DNA of 64,000 bases, taken from Leucobacter sp. UT-8R-CII-1-4 (GTDB taxonomy: Bacteria > Actinomycetota > Actinomycetes > Actinomycetales > Microbacteriaceae). Within the stretch, counting starts at the first letter, position 1, and each line of letters opens with the position of its first letter. Below, one piece after another: positions 29,119 through 37,422 of this stretch. Made by a program: the position numbers and the translations under genes. Under the pieces are notes generated by a model, which worked only from the letters and a program-made list of their open reading frames with translations, had not been told where the DNA came from and ran no database searches. Location of the stretch: the NCBI RefSeq assembly GCF_030010235.1, contig NZ_JASCRS010000001.1, positions 124,001 through 188,000 of the forward strand, in the 5' to 3' direction.

Positions 29119-29643
29119 CTAGCGACCCGAGCCCTTCAGCGATCCAACGGTGTCACCCGCGGTGTCATACACGAAGCAGACAACCTCGCGATCACCCTGC
29201 GACCATGAACCCGAGGTTGGGGTCATTGGCCAGAAGTCGAGCGCGCTTTCCTCGTAGCTCGAGCCTACGAAGGCTTCGAACTCGGGCAGGCATTTGTCCA
29301 TCGCTTCGGTGTTGATTGCGTCTTCGCCTGGGAAGTCGCCGTCTGCAACCTTGTAAGCGAAGAAGGCCTCGTCGCTGTGCGACTCTGCGCAGGGCACGAC
29401 AGGCAGGCTTGAGATCTGGCTACCTGCGCTGTTGGTGTCTACGCAGTCGCCAACACGAATGGCAAACACATCTGCGTTGTCCTGCTTTTCGGTGACTTCA
29501 CCGGTGGCTGCGTCGCGCGAGGGCGCCGAGCTTGGCATGAACTGGTTCAGCATTGAGCAGCCGGTAAGTCCGAGGGCGCCCAGGGCGAGGGTCGAAGCCG
29601 CAACAATACGGAGGGTGCGGGCAATCGTCTTCTCTTGAATCAT
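29119..29643 (-). CDS. Septum formation family lipoprotein
   Basis: A 174-residue lipoprotein. The signal peptide ends in GLTGC (lipobox) at about residue 29; after a Ser/Asp-rich linker the remainder resembles the actinobacterial 'septum formation' domain, with the sequence RVGDCVDTN, VVPCAESHSDEAF and a last pair around VVCFVYD, all cysteines that could form disulfides. The assigned role in septation is a family name, not shown here. I choose the ATG at 29643, preceded by AAGGA; a TTG one codon earlier is possible. Confidence 0.8.
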   Translation of the reverse strand: MIQEKTIARTLRIVAASTLALGALGLTGCSMLNQFMPSSAPSRDAATGEVTEKQDNADVFAIRVGDCVDTNSAGSQISSLPVVPCAESHSDEAFFAYKVADGDFPGEDAINTEAMDKCLPEFEAFVGSSYEESALDFWPMTPTSGSWSQGDREVVCFVYDTAGDTVGSLKGSGR

Positions 29644-29830
29644 CAAGTTTGTCCTTCAAATGTGTATCACTCAGTGGCACAAGGCCAGTCAGTAGCACGA
29701 CTTGAAGACAGGTCAGACGCCGACCAGCCTTGATTTTCCACACACAAGTATGACATTGGTGCTGCCCGGTTGAGGCAAATCAACCAAATGTTCGTATTTT
29801 GAACATATATTCCGTGGAAAATTCGCTAGA

Positions 29831-30406
29831 TCAGCAGCCCACCGAAGCAAGCGCTTGTCTCAGCAGCTTTCCACGACCACCCGCCAACTCAGCAAGCGTG
29901 CCAGGCGCAAGCGCCTCGTCGGGAGACATCCACGTCATCTCAAGCGCATCCTGCCGTGGCTCACACGAGCCTGTGACCGGAACCACAAACACCAGCGACA
30001 CCGCATGCTGACGCTCATCGATGTACGGCGAGACACCCGGCAATGGGAAAAACTCTGCCACCTGAGCCGGAATCGGAGACGCCGGAATCAGCGGAAAAGC
30101 CATCGAACCAAGATCGTTCTCAAGATGACGAAACAGCGCATCACGCAGCGTCTCACCATAACGAACACGACCGGCAACAAGCGCCCGAGTCATCACGCCC
30201 TCGGGAGTCGAACGCAGCAGCAGACCAACCTCATTCACCTGCCCCTGACCATCAACCCGGACCGGCACAGCCTCAACGTAAAGAATTGGCAGTCGGCCGC
30301 GAACAAAAGCAAGCTCGTCTTCGCTCAGCCAGCCAGGATTCGTGTTTATCGGCGGGAGATCCTCGGGATCAATCGGTTCAGGCAAGTCTGCGGTGTCGAT
30401 GGCCAT
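29831..30406 (-). CDS. DUF4916 Nudix-like protein
   Basis: A 191-residue protein of the actinobacterial DUF4916 family. The fold is that of a Nudix hydrolase: the box region reads G-RVRYG-E-TLRDALF-R-HLEND-LG, so the first glycine and glutamate and the arginine are kept, but the REUxEE core is replaced by RHLEND. Loss of the metal-binding glutamates suggests it is not a standard hydrolase. It ends a two-gene unit: its ATG lies 5 bases after the inositol monophosphatase stop. Confidence 0.82.
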   Translation of the reverse strand: MAIDTADLPEPIDPEDLPPINTNPGWLSEDELAFVRGRLPILYVEAVPVRVDGQGQVNEVGLLLRSTPEGVMTRALVAGRVRYGETLRDALFRHLENDLGSMAFPLIPASPIPAQVAEFFPLPGVSPYIDERQHAVSLVFVVPVTGSCEPRQDALEMTWMSPDEALAPGTLAELAGGRGKLLRQALASVGC

Positions 30407-30411
30407 AGCTG

Positions 30412-31362
30412 TTATTCTCCCCCATCGATTGCTGTTTGAGCTGAAGCATTCGATGAAAGATCTGGCGATACTTTTTGCGAAGGATCCGCCAGAGCAAGCG
30501 GCGCAGACCCCGTCTCCGGGCGCATACTCTGCGTTCTCATCACCTCATGCAGCATGGCGAACTCCGCGCCGGGCACCGCAGCGAAATAGTGCGGTGCAAG
30601 ATGACTCTCGGCCGCTGGAACGGCCTGGCCCCCGCGATACCCCGTAAAAACTCCACCGGCCCTGCGAATAATGTAGGCACCGGCAGATACATCCCACGGG
30701 CTCGTCTCAAATGAAATAGTCGCGTCAACCCACCCGGCAGCAACCCAAGCAAGTGCAATGCAGGTGCTGTGCAGACCGCGAATCTGACCAAAGTTCTGGG
30801 TAATCTCGGCAAATTGCGAAAGTGCGAGCTCTGGCCGATATGCCAAATCACGAGCTAACGGAAAATTCAGCGCAAGCGTAGCCTGAGCCGGCACGGTGTA
30901 CCCCCAACTGCGCATTGGGCGATCCACCGCTGCCCCGGGCACCCGGGTATCTCGCAAAAATGCTCCGCGCTCATCGGCCCAGAACAACTGCGCATTCGCT
31001 GGATCAAAAATCACCCCGGCTATCAACTCGCCATCAAGCGCAACCCCAATACTGATGGCCCACAAAGCGATCCCTCGCGCAAAGTTCGCGGTGCCATCAA
31101 TCGGATCAACAAACCAGCTCAACCGCCCTACACCCGCGACCGCCTCATTCTCTTCGCCGATAATGCTCGAGTCCGGGTAAGCAGCAAGAATCGCCTCACG
31201 GATATAGCTCTCACAGGCCCCGTCGTAATGAGTCACCAGATCGTGCATATCGCTCTTCACATCGATCTTCAGGTCACGTGCACGAAACCCCTGCAAAGCA
31301 ATCTCACCAGCGCCAAGCGCAGCCCGAATCGCAACCTCGGTAGCCCGCTGAAACTCACTCAT
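30412..31362 (-). CDS. Inositol monophosphatase family protein
   Basis: A 316-residue member of the lithium-sensitive Mg-dependent phosphatase family. The metal-binding motifs are all present: IGEENEA, DPIDGTANFARG (motif A) and SPWDVSAGAYIIRRAGG (motif B). Members hydrolyse inositol phosphate, histidinol phosphate or related sugar phosphates; location back to back with ino1 favours an inositol-linked role. I start at the ATG at 31362 (CGAGGT just upstream); the open frame extends 27 codons further without conservation. An extra C-terminal tail of about 35 residues is Ser/Ala-rich. Confidence 0.88.
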   Translation of the reverse strand: MSEFQRATEVAIRAALGAGEIALQGFRARDLKIDVKSDMHDLVTHYDGACESYIREAILAAYPDSSIIGEENEAVAGVGRLSWFVDPIDGTANFARGIALWAISIGVALDGELIAGVIFDPANAQLFWADERGAFLRDTRVPGAAVDRPMRSWGYTVPAQATLALNFPLARDLAYRPELALSQFAEITQNFGQIRGLHSTCIALAWVAAGWVDATISFETSPWDVSAGAYIIRRAGGVFTGYRGGQAVPAAESHLAPHYFAAVPGAEFAMLHEVMRTQSMRPETGSAPLALADPSQKVSPDLSSNASAQTAIDGGE

Positions 31363-31463
31363 ACCTCGAGCGTAGCGCGCACAATTGCCGCTTGTCTGAC
31401 CGCGCTTGATCGCTCCGGGCGAGCGAGGAACGCGCCCACGCACAACCGCCGAGCATGCCGAAA

Positions 31464-31489
31464 GGAATAGACTGGGCCGTTGGCAGGTT
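31464..31489 (+). promoter_or_regulatory. Candidate sigma-R-type promoter of ino1
   Basis: GGAAT at 31464-31468 and GTT at 31487-31489 are separated by exactly 18 bases, the sigma-R/sigma-H consensus. Transcription would start near 31495, about 50 bases before the ino1 ATG. The GTT lies in the first of two tandem repeats. Confidence 0.5.
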
Positions 31490-31522
31490 CTAACGCAGAG
31501 CGTTGCAGGTTATAACGCAGAG
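31483..31522 (+). repeat. Tandem 18-base repeats upstream of ino1
   Basis: GCAGGTTCTAACGCAGAG (31483-31500) and GCAGGTTATAACGCAGAG (31505-31522) differ at one base and are 22 bases apart, two helical turns. Each contains a near-palindrome GTTNTAAC. They end 25 bases before the start codon and could be paired operator sites or part of the leader RNA. Confidence 0.8.
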
Positions 31523-31546
31523 AACGAGTTACGAAAGCTTGGTGCG

Positions 31547-32620
31547 ATGACAGTGAAGGTAGCCCTCGCGGGCATTGGCAATTGTGTGAGTTCGCTCGTA
31601 CAAGGAGTCGAATACTACAAGGGAGCCGCAGACGACGCTCAGGTGCCAGGCCTGATGCATGTGCGTCTTGGCGGTTATCACGTCTCGGATCTGCAGTTTG
31701 TTGCCGCTTTCGAGGTTGATGCCGACAAAGTTGGCAAAGATCTGAGCGAGGCAATCTGGGCCGGACACAACAACACCATCAAGTTCTCAGACGTACCGGC
31801 CCTCAACGTGCCGGTACTGCGCGGACCAACCCTCGACGGGCTCGGCGAGTACTACCGCGACGAGGTCGAAGAATCTGAGGCAACACCCGTTGACGTGGCA
31901 CAGGTGCTGCGCGACTCAGGTGCCGATGTGCTCGCTTGCTACCTGCCGGTCGGCAGCGAAGAAGCAGTGAAGTTCTACGCTCAGGCCGCGCTTGATGCTG
32001 GCGTTGCCTTTGTGAACGCGGTACCAGTATTTGTAGCGAGCGACCCAGAGTGGGCTGCCAAGTTTGTCGAAGCCGGGCTTCCCATCGTCGGTGACGACAT
32101 TAAGAGCCAGGTTGGCGCTACCATCACACACCGCGTGATGGCACACCTGATGGAGAGCCGCGGTATTGCGCTCGACCACACCTACCAGCTCAATGTTGGC
32201 GGCAATATGGACTTCAAGAACATGCTTGAGCGCAAGCGCCTGAAGTCGAAGAAGATTTCAAAGACTCAGGCAGTCACCTCAAATATTGAGGTGGATCTAC
32301 CAGAGGGTGATGTGCACATCGGCCCAAGCGACCATGTGCCTTGGCTTGAGGATCGTAAGTTCGCGTTTGTGCGACTCGAGGGCCGCGGCTTCGGCGATGT
32401 GCCAATGAGCCTTGAGTACAAGCTTGAGGTTTGGGATTCACCAAACTCGGCGGGCACCATGATCGACGCCATCCGCAGCGCGAAGGTCGCGAAGGACCTC
32501 GGCCAGGCTGGCCCAGTCGAGGCCGCCTCGGCGTATTTCATGAAGTCGCCACCTGTGCAGAAGGCGGATCACATCGCTCGTGAAGAGCTTGAAGCTTTTC
32601 TTGATCTAGCTTCGAACTAG
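31547..32620 (+). CDS. ino1: Inositol-3-phosphate synthase
   Basis: Myo-inositol-1-phosphate synthase, which converts glucose 6-phosphate to inositol phosphate, precursor of phosphatidylinositol and of mycothiol. The 357-residue protein starts [20 protein letters not shown] (NAD-binding GxGNC) and carries the family segments [25 protein letters not shown] and [14 protein letters not shown]. The ATG at 31547 fits the family N-terminus; an open frame begins 47 codons earlier but encodes unrelated sequence. Divergent from the inositol monophosphatase. Its 3' end is partly repeated just downstream. Confidence 0.97.
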   Translation: MTVKVALAGIGNCVSSLVQGVEYYKGAADDAQVPGLMHVRLGGYHVSDLQFVAAFEVDADKVGKDLSEAIWAGHNNTIKFSDVPALNVPVLRGPTLDGLGEYYRDEVEESEATPVDVAQVLRDSGADVLACYLPVGSEEAVKFYAQAALDAGVAFVNAVPVFVASDPEWAAKFVEAGLPIVGDDIKSQVGATITHRVMAHLMESRGIALDHTYQLNVGGNMDFKNMLERKRLKSKKISKTQAVTSNIEVDLPEGDVHIGPSDHVPWLEDRKFAFVRLEGRGFGDVPMSLEYKLEVWDSPNSAGTMIDAIRSAKVAKDLGQAGPVEAASAYFMKSPPVQKADHIAREELEAFLDLASN

Positions 32621-32642
32621 CTTCGATCCAGCTTCGAACTAA
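32603..32642. repeat. Repeat of the ino1 3' end
   Basis: GATCTAGCTTCGAACTAG (32603-32620, last codons and stop of ino1) recurs as GATCCAGCTTCGAACTAA (32625-32642), 16 of 18 positions equal, offset 22 bases. Confidence 0.85.
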
Positions 32643-32648
32643 GCGATT

Positions 32649-32705
32649 ATGGCCGGTGGCCAGTCTGCGCACGCCTCTGGTGTGTGCGGCCTAGCCGCCG
32701 GCCAT
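32649..32705. terminator. Hairpin between ino1 and isoprenyl transferase gene
   Basis: ATGGCCGGTGGC (32649-32660) pairs with GCCGCCGGCCAT (32694-32705), 12 pairs counting one G-U, with an inner GCGCAC/GTGTGTGC-type stem. The T-tract is weak on both strands, so termination is plausible rather than certain. Confidence 0.55.
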
Positions 32706-32766
32706 TATTGTTGCGCACTGATTGCGCTTCGCTTCAGTTTCGCTCGCGAATGCACTGGGCCTTGGA

Positions 32767-33552
32767 TCAACGGCCCATGCGTCGCTGACGACTTGAGTAG
32801 TCACGCAGCGCGCGCAGAAAGTCAACCTCGCGCAGGTCCGGATAAAGCGCCTCAACAAAGTAGAACTCACTGTGCGCCGACTGCCAGATCATAAAGTCAC
32901 TGAGTCGCTGTTCTCCCGAGGTACGGATCACCAAGTCAGGATCCGCCTGGCCACGAGTCCAGAGGTGCTCACCAATCATCTCGGGAGTAAGCCGATCAGC
33001 CAGCGTCTCGATTGTGCCGCCAGCCTCGCGGTGCTCAGCAATCACGCTGCGCATCGCGGCAGTAATCTCACTGCGTCCGCCATAACCGACAGCAAGATTA
33101 ATGTGCAAGCCGGTGCGGTCTGCTGTGCGTTCCTCAGCGATGGCCAGCGCATCACTCAGCTCTGCCGGCAAGCCCTCACAACTGCCAACATGCTTCACGC
33201 GCCAATCAGCGATCTCAGTCAGGCCAATTGCAAGTTCAGAGATGATGCCGAAAAGATCAAGCAACTCCTGATTATCCCGGCCCTTGAGGTTGTCACTCGA
33301 AAGCAGATAGAGCGTTACAACTTTTACACCAGCGTCTTCGCACCAGTGCAAGAATTCTGGGATCTTGCGTGCGCCCGCGCGATGACCAAAGGCCACACGC
33401 TCTTGCAGGCGCTGCTTCGCCCAGCGACGATTGCCGTCAACGATTACCGCAATATGGTGCGGAACATTCGCTGGATCGACCTCTCGCCGAAGACGTCGCT
33501 GGTACAGCTTGTACAGCGGTCCGGGTCTCGGCTCCGTGCGGTCGGGGTTCAC
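32767..33552 (-). CDS. uppS: Isoprenyl transferase (Z-prenyl diphosphate synthase)
   Basis: A 261-residue cis-prenyltransferase that makes polyprenyl diphosphates for cell-envelope lipid carriers. Diagnostic segments are VIVDGNRRWAK, FGHRAGARK, TLYLLSSDNLKGR and DLVIRTSGEQRLSDFMIWQ. The N-terminal PLYKLYQRRLRRE resembles Mycobacterium Rv1086, which makes short-chain Z-farnesyl diphosphate, so this may be the short-chain enzyme rather than the undecaprenyl/decaprenyl synthase. A separate minus-strand unit between ino1 and the hydrolase gene. Confidence 0.92.
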   Translation of the reverse strand: MNPDRTEPRPGPLYKLYQRRLRREVDPANVPHHIAVIVDGNRRWAKQRLQERVAFGHRAGARKIPEFLHWCEDAGVKVVTLYLLSSDNLKGRDNQELLDLFGIISELAIGLTEIADWRVKHVGSCEGLPAELSDALAIAEERTADRTGLHINLAVGYGGRSEITAAMRSVIAEHREAGGTIETLADRLTPEMIGEHLWTRGQADPDLVIRTSGEQRLSDFMIWQSAHSEFYFVEALYPDLREVDFLRALRDYSSRQRRMGR

Positions 33553-33740
33553 TTAGCTGAGTGTAGTGCGTTTGGGTGTGCAGAAGCTCAGTAACATTGC
33601 ACAAATTCACCCCCGCGAGTGTCGCGAAGGAATCCTCTCCCTCCGAAAGTGAGTTTGTCGGTACATATCGACAAAGCTGTGGCGCAGATTCGTACGGCAA
33701 CCCTCTCGACCTTGCCGTGCACCGCAGGTAGGCTCGGCCC

Positions 33741-34655
33741 ATGGCACAGCACGATGATGAATTTCGGTTCCTAAAAAGTGACGCGGCTCAAGTTGGCTAC
33801 ACCGGTGAACTACCGGAAGTGCGCCGTGTCAGCGTAGAAGTCTCAGACGGCCGCAAGGTCTCTGCCCTGCAATTCTCACCAGAATCAGCCCCGCAGATCG
33901 TGTTTCTGCATGGAGTAGGGCTGAACGCTCACGGCTTTGATCCGGTGGCGCTCGCGCTCGGAGTGCCCGCGATATCAATCGATCTGCCCGGGCACGGCCA
34001 CAGCGACTGGCGCAGCGACGCAAATTACCGCCCCGACTACCTAGCCGCAGATGTGCTGCTCGCGCTGGATCAGCTCGCACCAGAACCGTTCTACCTTGTG
34101 GGCCACTCACTCGGCGGTCTCACCTCTGCCGTGCTGGCAGCTCAATTGGGTGATCGTATCAAGGGCCTGGCGATCCTCGACATCACCCCCGGCATTGTTC
34201 CGCAGAGTGATGCCGGAGACATCAACGATTTCATCTCCGGCAAACGGGCCTTCGCAAGCCAAGAAGAAATGGTTGATCGCGCAATTGAGTACGGCATTGG
34301 TGAAGACCGTGCCGCACTCACACGGGGCGTCGCACTCAACTCTCGTTTGCGTGAGGATGGGCAGTGGGAGTGGGCTCACCATTTCGCTCACATCACAGCG
34401 GGCCCTATGGAAAACCTTGGTGAAGGCAAACCATTTGCAGCGCTCTGGGCGCCCCTCGTGTATCTGAGCAAACACAAACTCCCCATCGTTTTGTTCCAAG
34501 CCAGTGATGGGCTGGTAGGCGAAGAGCTCGCGGCCGAATGGCGCGAAATGCTGCCCGATGCAAAGCTCGTTTTGCTGCCTGGCCTGCACAATCTCCAAGA
34601 GAGTTCACCAGTCGAACTTGCTGCGGCGCTCGCCGAGACTTTTTTCGGAAAGTAA
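33741..34655 (+). CDS. Alpha/beta hydrolase
   Basis: A 304-residue alpha/beta-hydrolase fold protein. The oxyanion segment FLHGVGLNAHGF, the nucleophile elbow LVGHSLGGL (Ser about residue 119) and the late histidine in LPGLHNLQESS are visible; the acid is probably Asp in LFQASDGLVGEE. No signal peptide. Substrate unknown; it stands alone, with a GGAAT-N19-GTT sequence 86 bases upstream as a weak sigma-R-like candidate. Divergent from the isoprenyl transferase. Confidence 0.88.
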   Translation: MAQHDDEFRFLKSDAAQVGYTGELPEVRRVSVEVSDGRKVSALQFSPESAPQIVFLHGVGLNAHGFDPVALALGVPAISIDLPGHGHSDWRSDANYRPDYLAADVLLALDQLAPEPFYLVGHSLGGLTSAVLAAQLGDRIKGLAILDITPGIVPQSDAGDINDFISGKRAFASQEEMVDRAIEYGIGEDRAALTRGVALNSRLREDGQWEWAHHFAHITAGPMENLGEGKPFAALWAPLVYLSKHKLPIVLFQASDGLVGEELAAEWREMLPDAKLVLLPGLHNLQESSPVELAAALAETFFGK

Positions 34656-34798
34656 CAAGACGTTAACAAGGTGTTCTGCGAGAAGACATTCGCTCAAAAG
34701 GCGCGTAATCTCGGCTGGGACGCCCGAGCATCGCCGCCCGCCGTCTATGTATTTTTGCGCGCGGCAGAGTGCCGCGCACGACCCGAGGAGCCACTTCA

Positions 34799-36385
34799 GT
34801 GACCGAGTCAAACACGAGCGCCCCAGCTGAGGCGCCCGAGTACCGCAAGCGTGGACGATCGAACAAACCGCTTTTCGTCACGCTCGCAATTGTTGTCGCC
34901 GCTGCCGTGATTACGGCGCTGGTGTTCTGGCTGGGCAACCGCTCCTCAGACACCCAGGTGCCTCCAACGAATGGCACCACCAAGCAGATCGTTGTCGGCC
35001 TGCAGCTTGAACCAAGCAATCTCGACATTCGCACCACCGGTGGTGTTGCGCTCGACCAGATTCTGGTTGATAACGTCTACCAGGGCTTGATTGGTCTGCA
35101 GTCTGGCACCGTCGATACCTATGTTCCGGTGCTCGCCGAGAGCATGCCAGAGCAGAGTGACGACGGGCTCAGCTACACCTTCACGCTGCGTAAGGGCGTA
35201 AAATTCGCTTCGGGCAATGAACTCACCGCAGATGACGTAGTTGATTCGCTCAGTGCCGCCGAAGGTCCAGCGTCATTGAGCACTGCGCTCGGCGCACCAG
35301 TCACCGTCACTGCGCCAGACGCTCTCACCGTTGAGGTCACACTTTCAGCACCTAACAGCCAGTTGCTCTGGCACCTCGCCAATCGCCCAGGCCTCGTATT
35401 TGAGACTGCTTTTGAAGGCGACCTGGCAAGCACCAGCAATGGCACCGGCCCTTTTGTTGTGAAGCAGTGGAAGCAGGGTGACAGCATCACCTTCGACACC
35501 AATGCAAACTACTGGGGCAAAAAGCCAGCTGTTGACAGCGTTGTCTGGCGCTACATTCCAGACGGCAACGCCGCTGTGAACGCTGCGCTCGAGGGTGATC
35601 TCGATGTACTCGCACCAGTGCTCTCAAACATGGTGTCGCAGTTCGAAGGCTCAGACTTCAAGATCGAGCACGCGGCAAGCACCGATGTCTTCACCCTTGG
35701 TTTTAACACCAAGAAGGCACCACTTGACGACCCTCGCGTACGCCAGGCACTCTCTATGGCGATTGATGGCGATTCGATGGTGGCCGCGTTCTATGGCGAC
35801 GGTAAGCCTCTCGGCGGACCAATCACCGATCTGGAACCTGCTTACGAAGATCTGAATTCGGTGCATCCATACGATCCAGAGGCTGCGAAGGCTCTCCTTG
35901 CAGAAGCCGGGGTCGAGAACCTCGAACTCAGTGTCACGATTCCAAACTTCTACGGCACCGACGCAATTAACCAGGTCGTTACTCAGTTCGCAGCTGTGGG
36001 CGTAAAACTCAACGTGAACTCAGTTGAGTTTGGCACCTGGTTGAGTGACGTGTATTCGGCTCCTGAAGACGGAAGCATCCGTGACTTTGATCTGAGCTAT
36101 GTGAATCACGCTGAGCCAAACGATTTTGTGAACTACGCGAACCCTGACTACTACTTCGGATACAACAACCCGAAGGTGCAGGAACTCTACGCGCAGTCGA
36201 TTGCGGCGACCGACCCAAGCGAGGCTGTAAAGCTCGTCAAGGAAGCCGCCAAGATCGTGTCAGAGGATGCGCCTGCAAAGTGGCTCATCAACTACACGCC
36301 AGCAAACGCCATTGCGAAGCACGTGCAGGGTTTCCCGACGAGCAACACGAACTCGCGAATTAACCTTGCCGACGTATCCGTCTAA
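34799..36385 (+). CDS. Peptide/nickel-type ABC transporter substrate-binding protein
   Basis: A 528-residue extracytoplasmic solute-binding protein of family 5 (DppA/OppA-like), with the family signatures GLQLEPSNLD, LRKGVKFASGNELTADDVV and NTKKAPLDDPRVRQALSMAID. Unlike most Gram-positive binding proteins it has no lipobox; a hydrophobic segment (about residues 28-50) with basic residues before it could be an uncleaved anchor. The GTG at 34799 follows GAGGAG by 9 bases; a small GC hairpin (34759-34777) precedes it. First gene of a five-gene importer. Confidence 0.92.
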   Translation: MTESNTSAPAEAPEYRKRGRSNKPLFVTLAIVVAAAVITALVFWLGNRSSDTQVPPTNGTTKQIVVGLQLEPSNLDIRTTGGVALDQILVDNVYQGLIGLQSGTVDTYVPVLAESMPEQSDDGLSYTFTLRKGVKFASGNELTADDVVDSLSAAEGPASLSTALGAPVTVTAPDALTVEVTLSAPNSQLLWHLANRPGLVFETAFEGDLASTSNGTGPFVVKQWKQGDSITFDTNANYWGKKPAVDSVVWRYIPDGNAAVNAALEGDLDVLAPVLSNMVSQFEGSDFKIEHAASTDVFTLGFNTKKAPLDDPRVRQALSMAIDGDSMVAAFYGDGKPLGGPITDLEPAYEDLNSVHPYDPEAAKALLAEAGVENLELSVTIPNFYGTDAINQVVTQFAAVGVKLNVNSVEFGTWLSDVYSAPEDGSIRDFDLSYVNHAEPNDFVNYANPDYYFGYNNPKVQELYAQSIAATDPSEAVKLVKEAAKIVSEDAPAKWLINYTPANAIAKHVQGFPTSNTNSRINLADVSV

Positions 36386-36396
36386 ATTTGTGCAGT

Positions 36397-36439
36397 AATT
36401 CGCTCCCTGGTGACACAACGCATCACCAGGGAGCGAATT
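36397..36439 (+). promoter_or_regulatory. Stem-loop between binding-protein and permease genes
   Basis: A perfect 17-base stem (36397-36413 with 36423-36439; core CGCTCCCTGGTGA) with a 9-base loop. It has no T-tract, so it may stabilise the binding-protein mRNA and lower permease expression, as in other importer operons. Confidence 0.7.
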
Positions 36440-36468
36440 CACTACATACAGACAAGTAAGATCGAGGA

Positions 36469-37422
36469 ATGAGCCGCTTTCTCGTCGTCAGGCTGCTGAC
36501 GCTTCTCGCGGGACTCTTATTAGCGAGCCTCATTATTTTTCTGTCGCTTCGGCTGCTGCCAGGCGACGTCGCGCAGGTCATCGGTGGCACCTCTGCGTCA
36601 GCGGCCCAGGTCGACGCTATTCGCGAACGGCTTGGCCTCGACCGTCCGCTCCCCCTGCAGTACTTTGACTGGCTCGGTGGCATCTTCACCGGACAGCTCG
36701 GCAACTCAATCGTCTCGGGTACCTCAATCGCAGCTGAGATTGCGCAAAAGGCCCAGGTAACCGTGCCGCTCACGCTCTACTCGCTTGTAGTCGCCCTGGT
36801 TGTGGCACTGCCCCTAGGTGTTTTCACGGCGTATCGCCGCAATGCGCTACCCAGCCGCATCATCTCGGTGCTCGGCGTAGTCGCAGCCGCGGTACCAGCA
36901 GTCTGGGCGGGTTTGCTCGGCATTATGCTGCTCTCGACCTGGCTGGGCCTCTTGCCCGCTCAGGGATTTCCTCGCGACGGATGGGCCGACCCGATGGCGG
37001 CGCTGCGCTCGCTGACTCTGCCCGCGCTCACGATCGGCCTCATCGAAGGCGCTATTTTGTTCCGTTTTGTGAAGAGCGCAACCCTCAATGCGATCGGCGC
37101 TGAACACGTGCGGACCGCGATGTCGCGTGGCTACACCCGCTTCGGAGCACTTATCAGACACGGTCTTCCGGGCGTTGGCCTCTCAGTCATTTCAATTCTC
37201 GGCCTGCAGGTTGCCGGTCTTCTTGTGGGTGCCGTGGTGATCGAGCAGCTATTTAGCTTGCCCGGCCTCGGCCGCATGCTCGTCGTCGATGTCGGCCAGC
37301 GTGATCTCATCAAGGTACAGAGCACGCTCTTTGTGCTCACGGCTGTGATTCTTGCGCTCGGCGCATTGATCGATGTTATGCACCGGGTAGTCGACCCGAG
37401 ACTTCGGGTGGAAGAACAATGA
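36469..37422 (+). CDS. ABC transporter permease (DppB-like)
   Basis: First permease of the importer, 317 residues with six helices. The N-terminal FLVVRLLTLLAGLLLASLIIFL and the region LGLDRPLPLQYFDWL are typical of DppB/OppB, and the EAA loop is represented by ARTAMSRGYTRFGALIRHGLP (read from the sequence around residue 220). It follows the binding protein after 83 bases and overlaps the next permease by four bases. Confidence 0.92.
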   Translation: MSRFLVVRLLTLLAGLLLASLIIFLSLRLLPGDVAQVIGGTSASAAQVDAIRERLGLDRPLPLQYFDWLGGIFTGQLGNSIVSGTSIAAEIAQKAQVTVPLTLYSLVVALVVALPLGVFTAYRRNALPSRIISVLGVVAAAVPAVWAGLLGIMLLSTWLGLLPAQGFPRDGWADPMAALRSLTLPALTIGLIEGAILFRFVKSATLNAIGAEHVRTAMSRGYTRFGALIRHGLPGVGLSVISILGLQVAGLLVGAVVIEQLFSLPGLGRMLVVDVGQRDLIKVQSTLFVLTAVILALGALIDVMHRVVDPRLRVEEQ

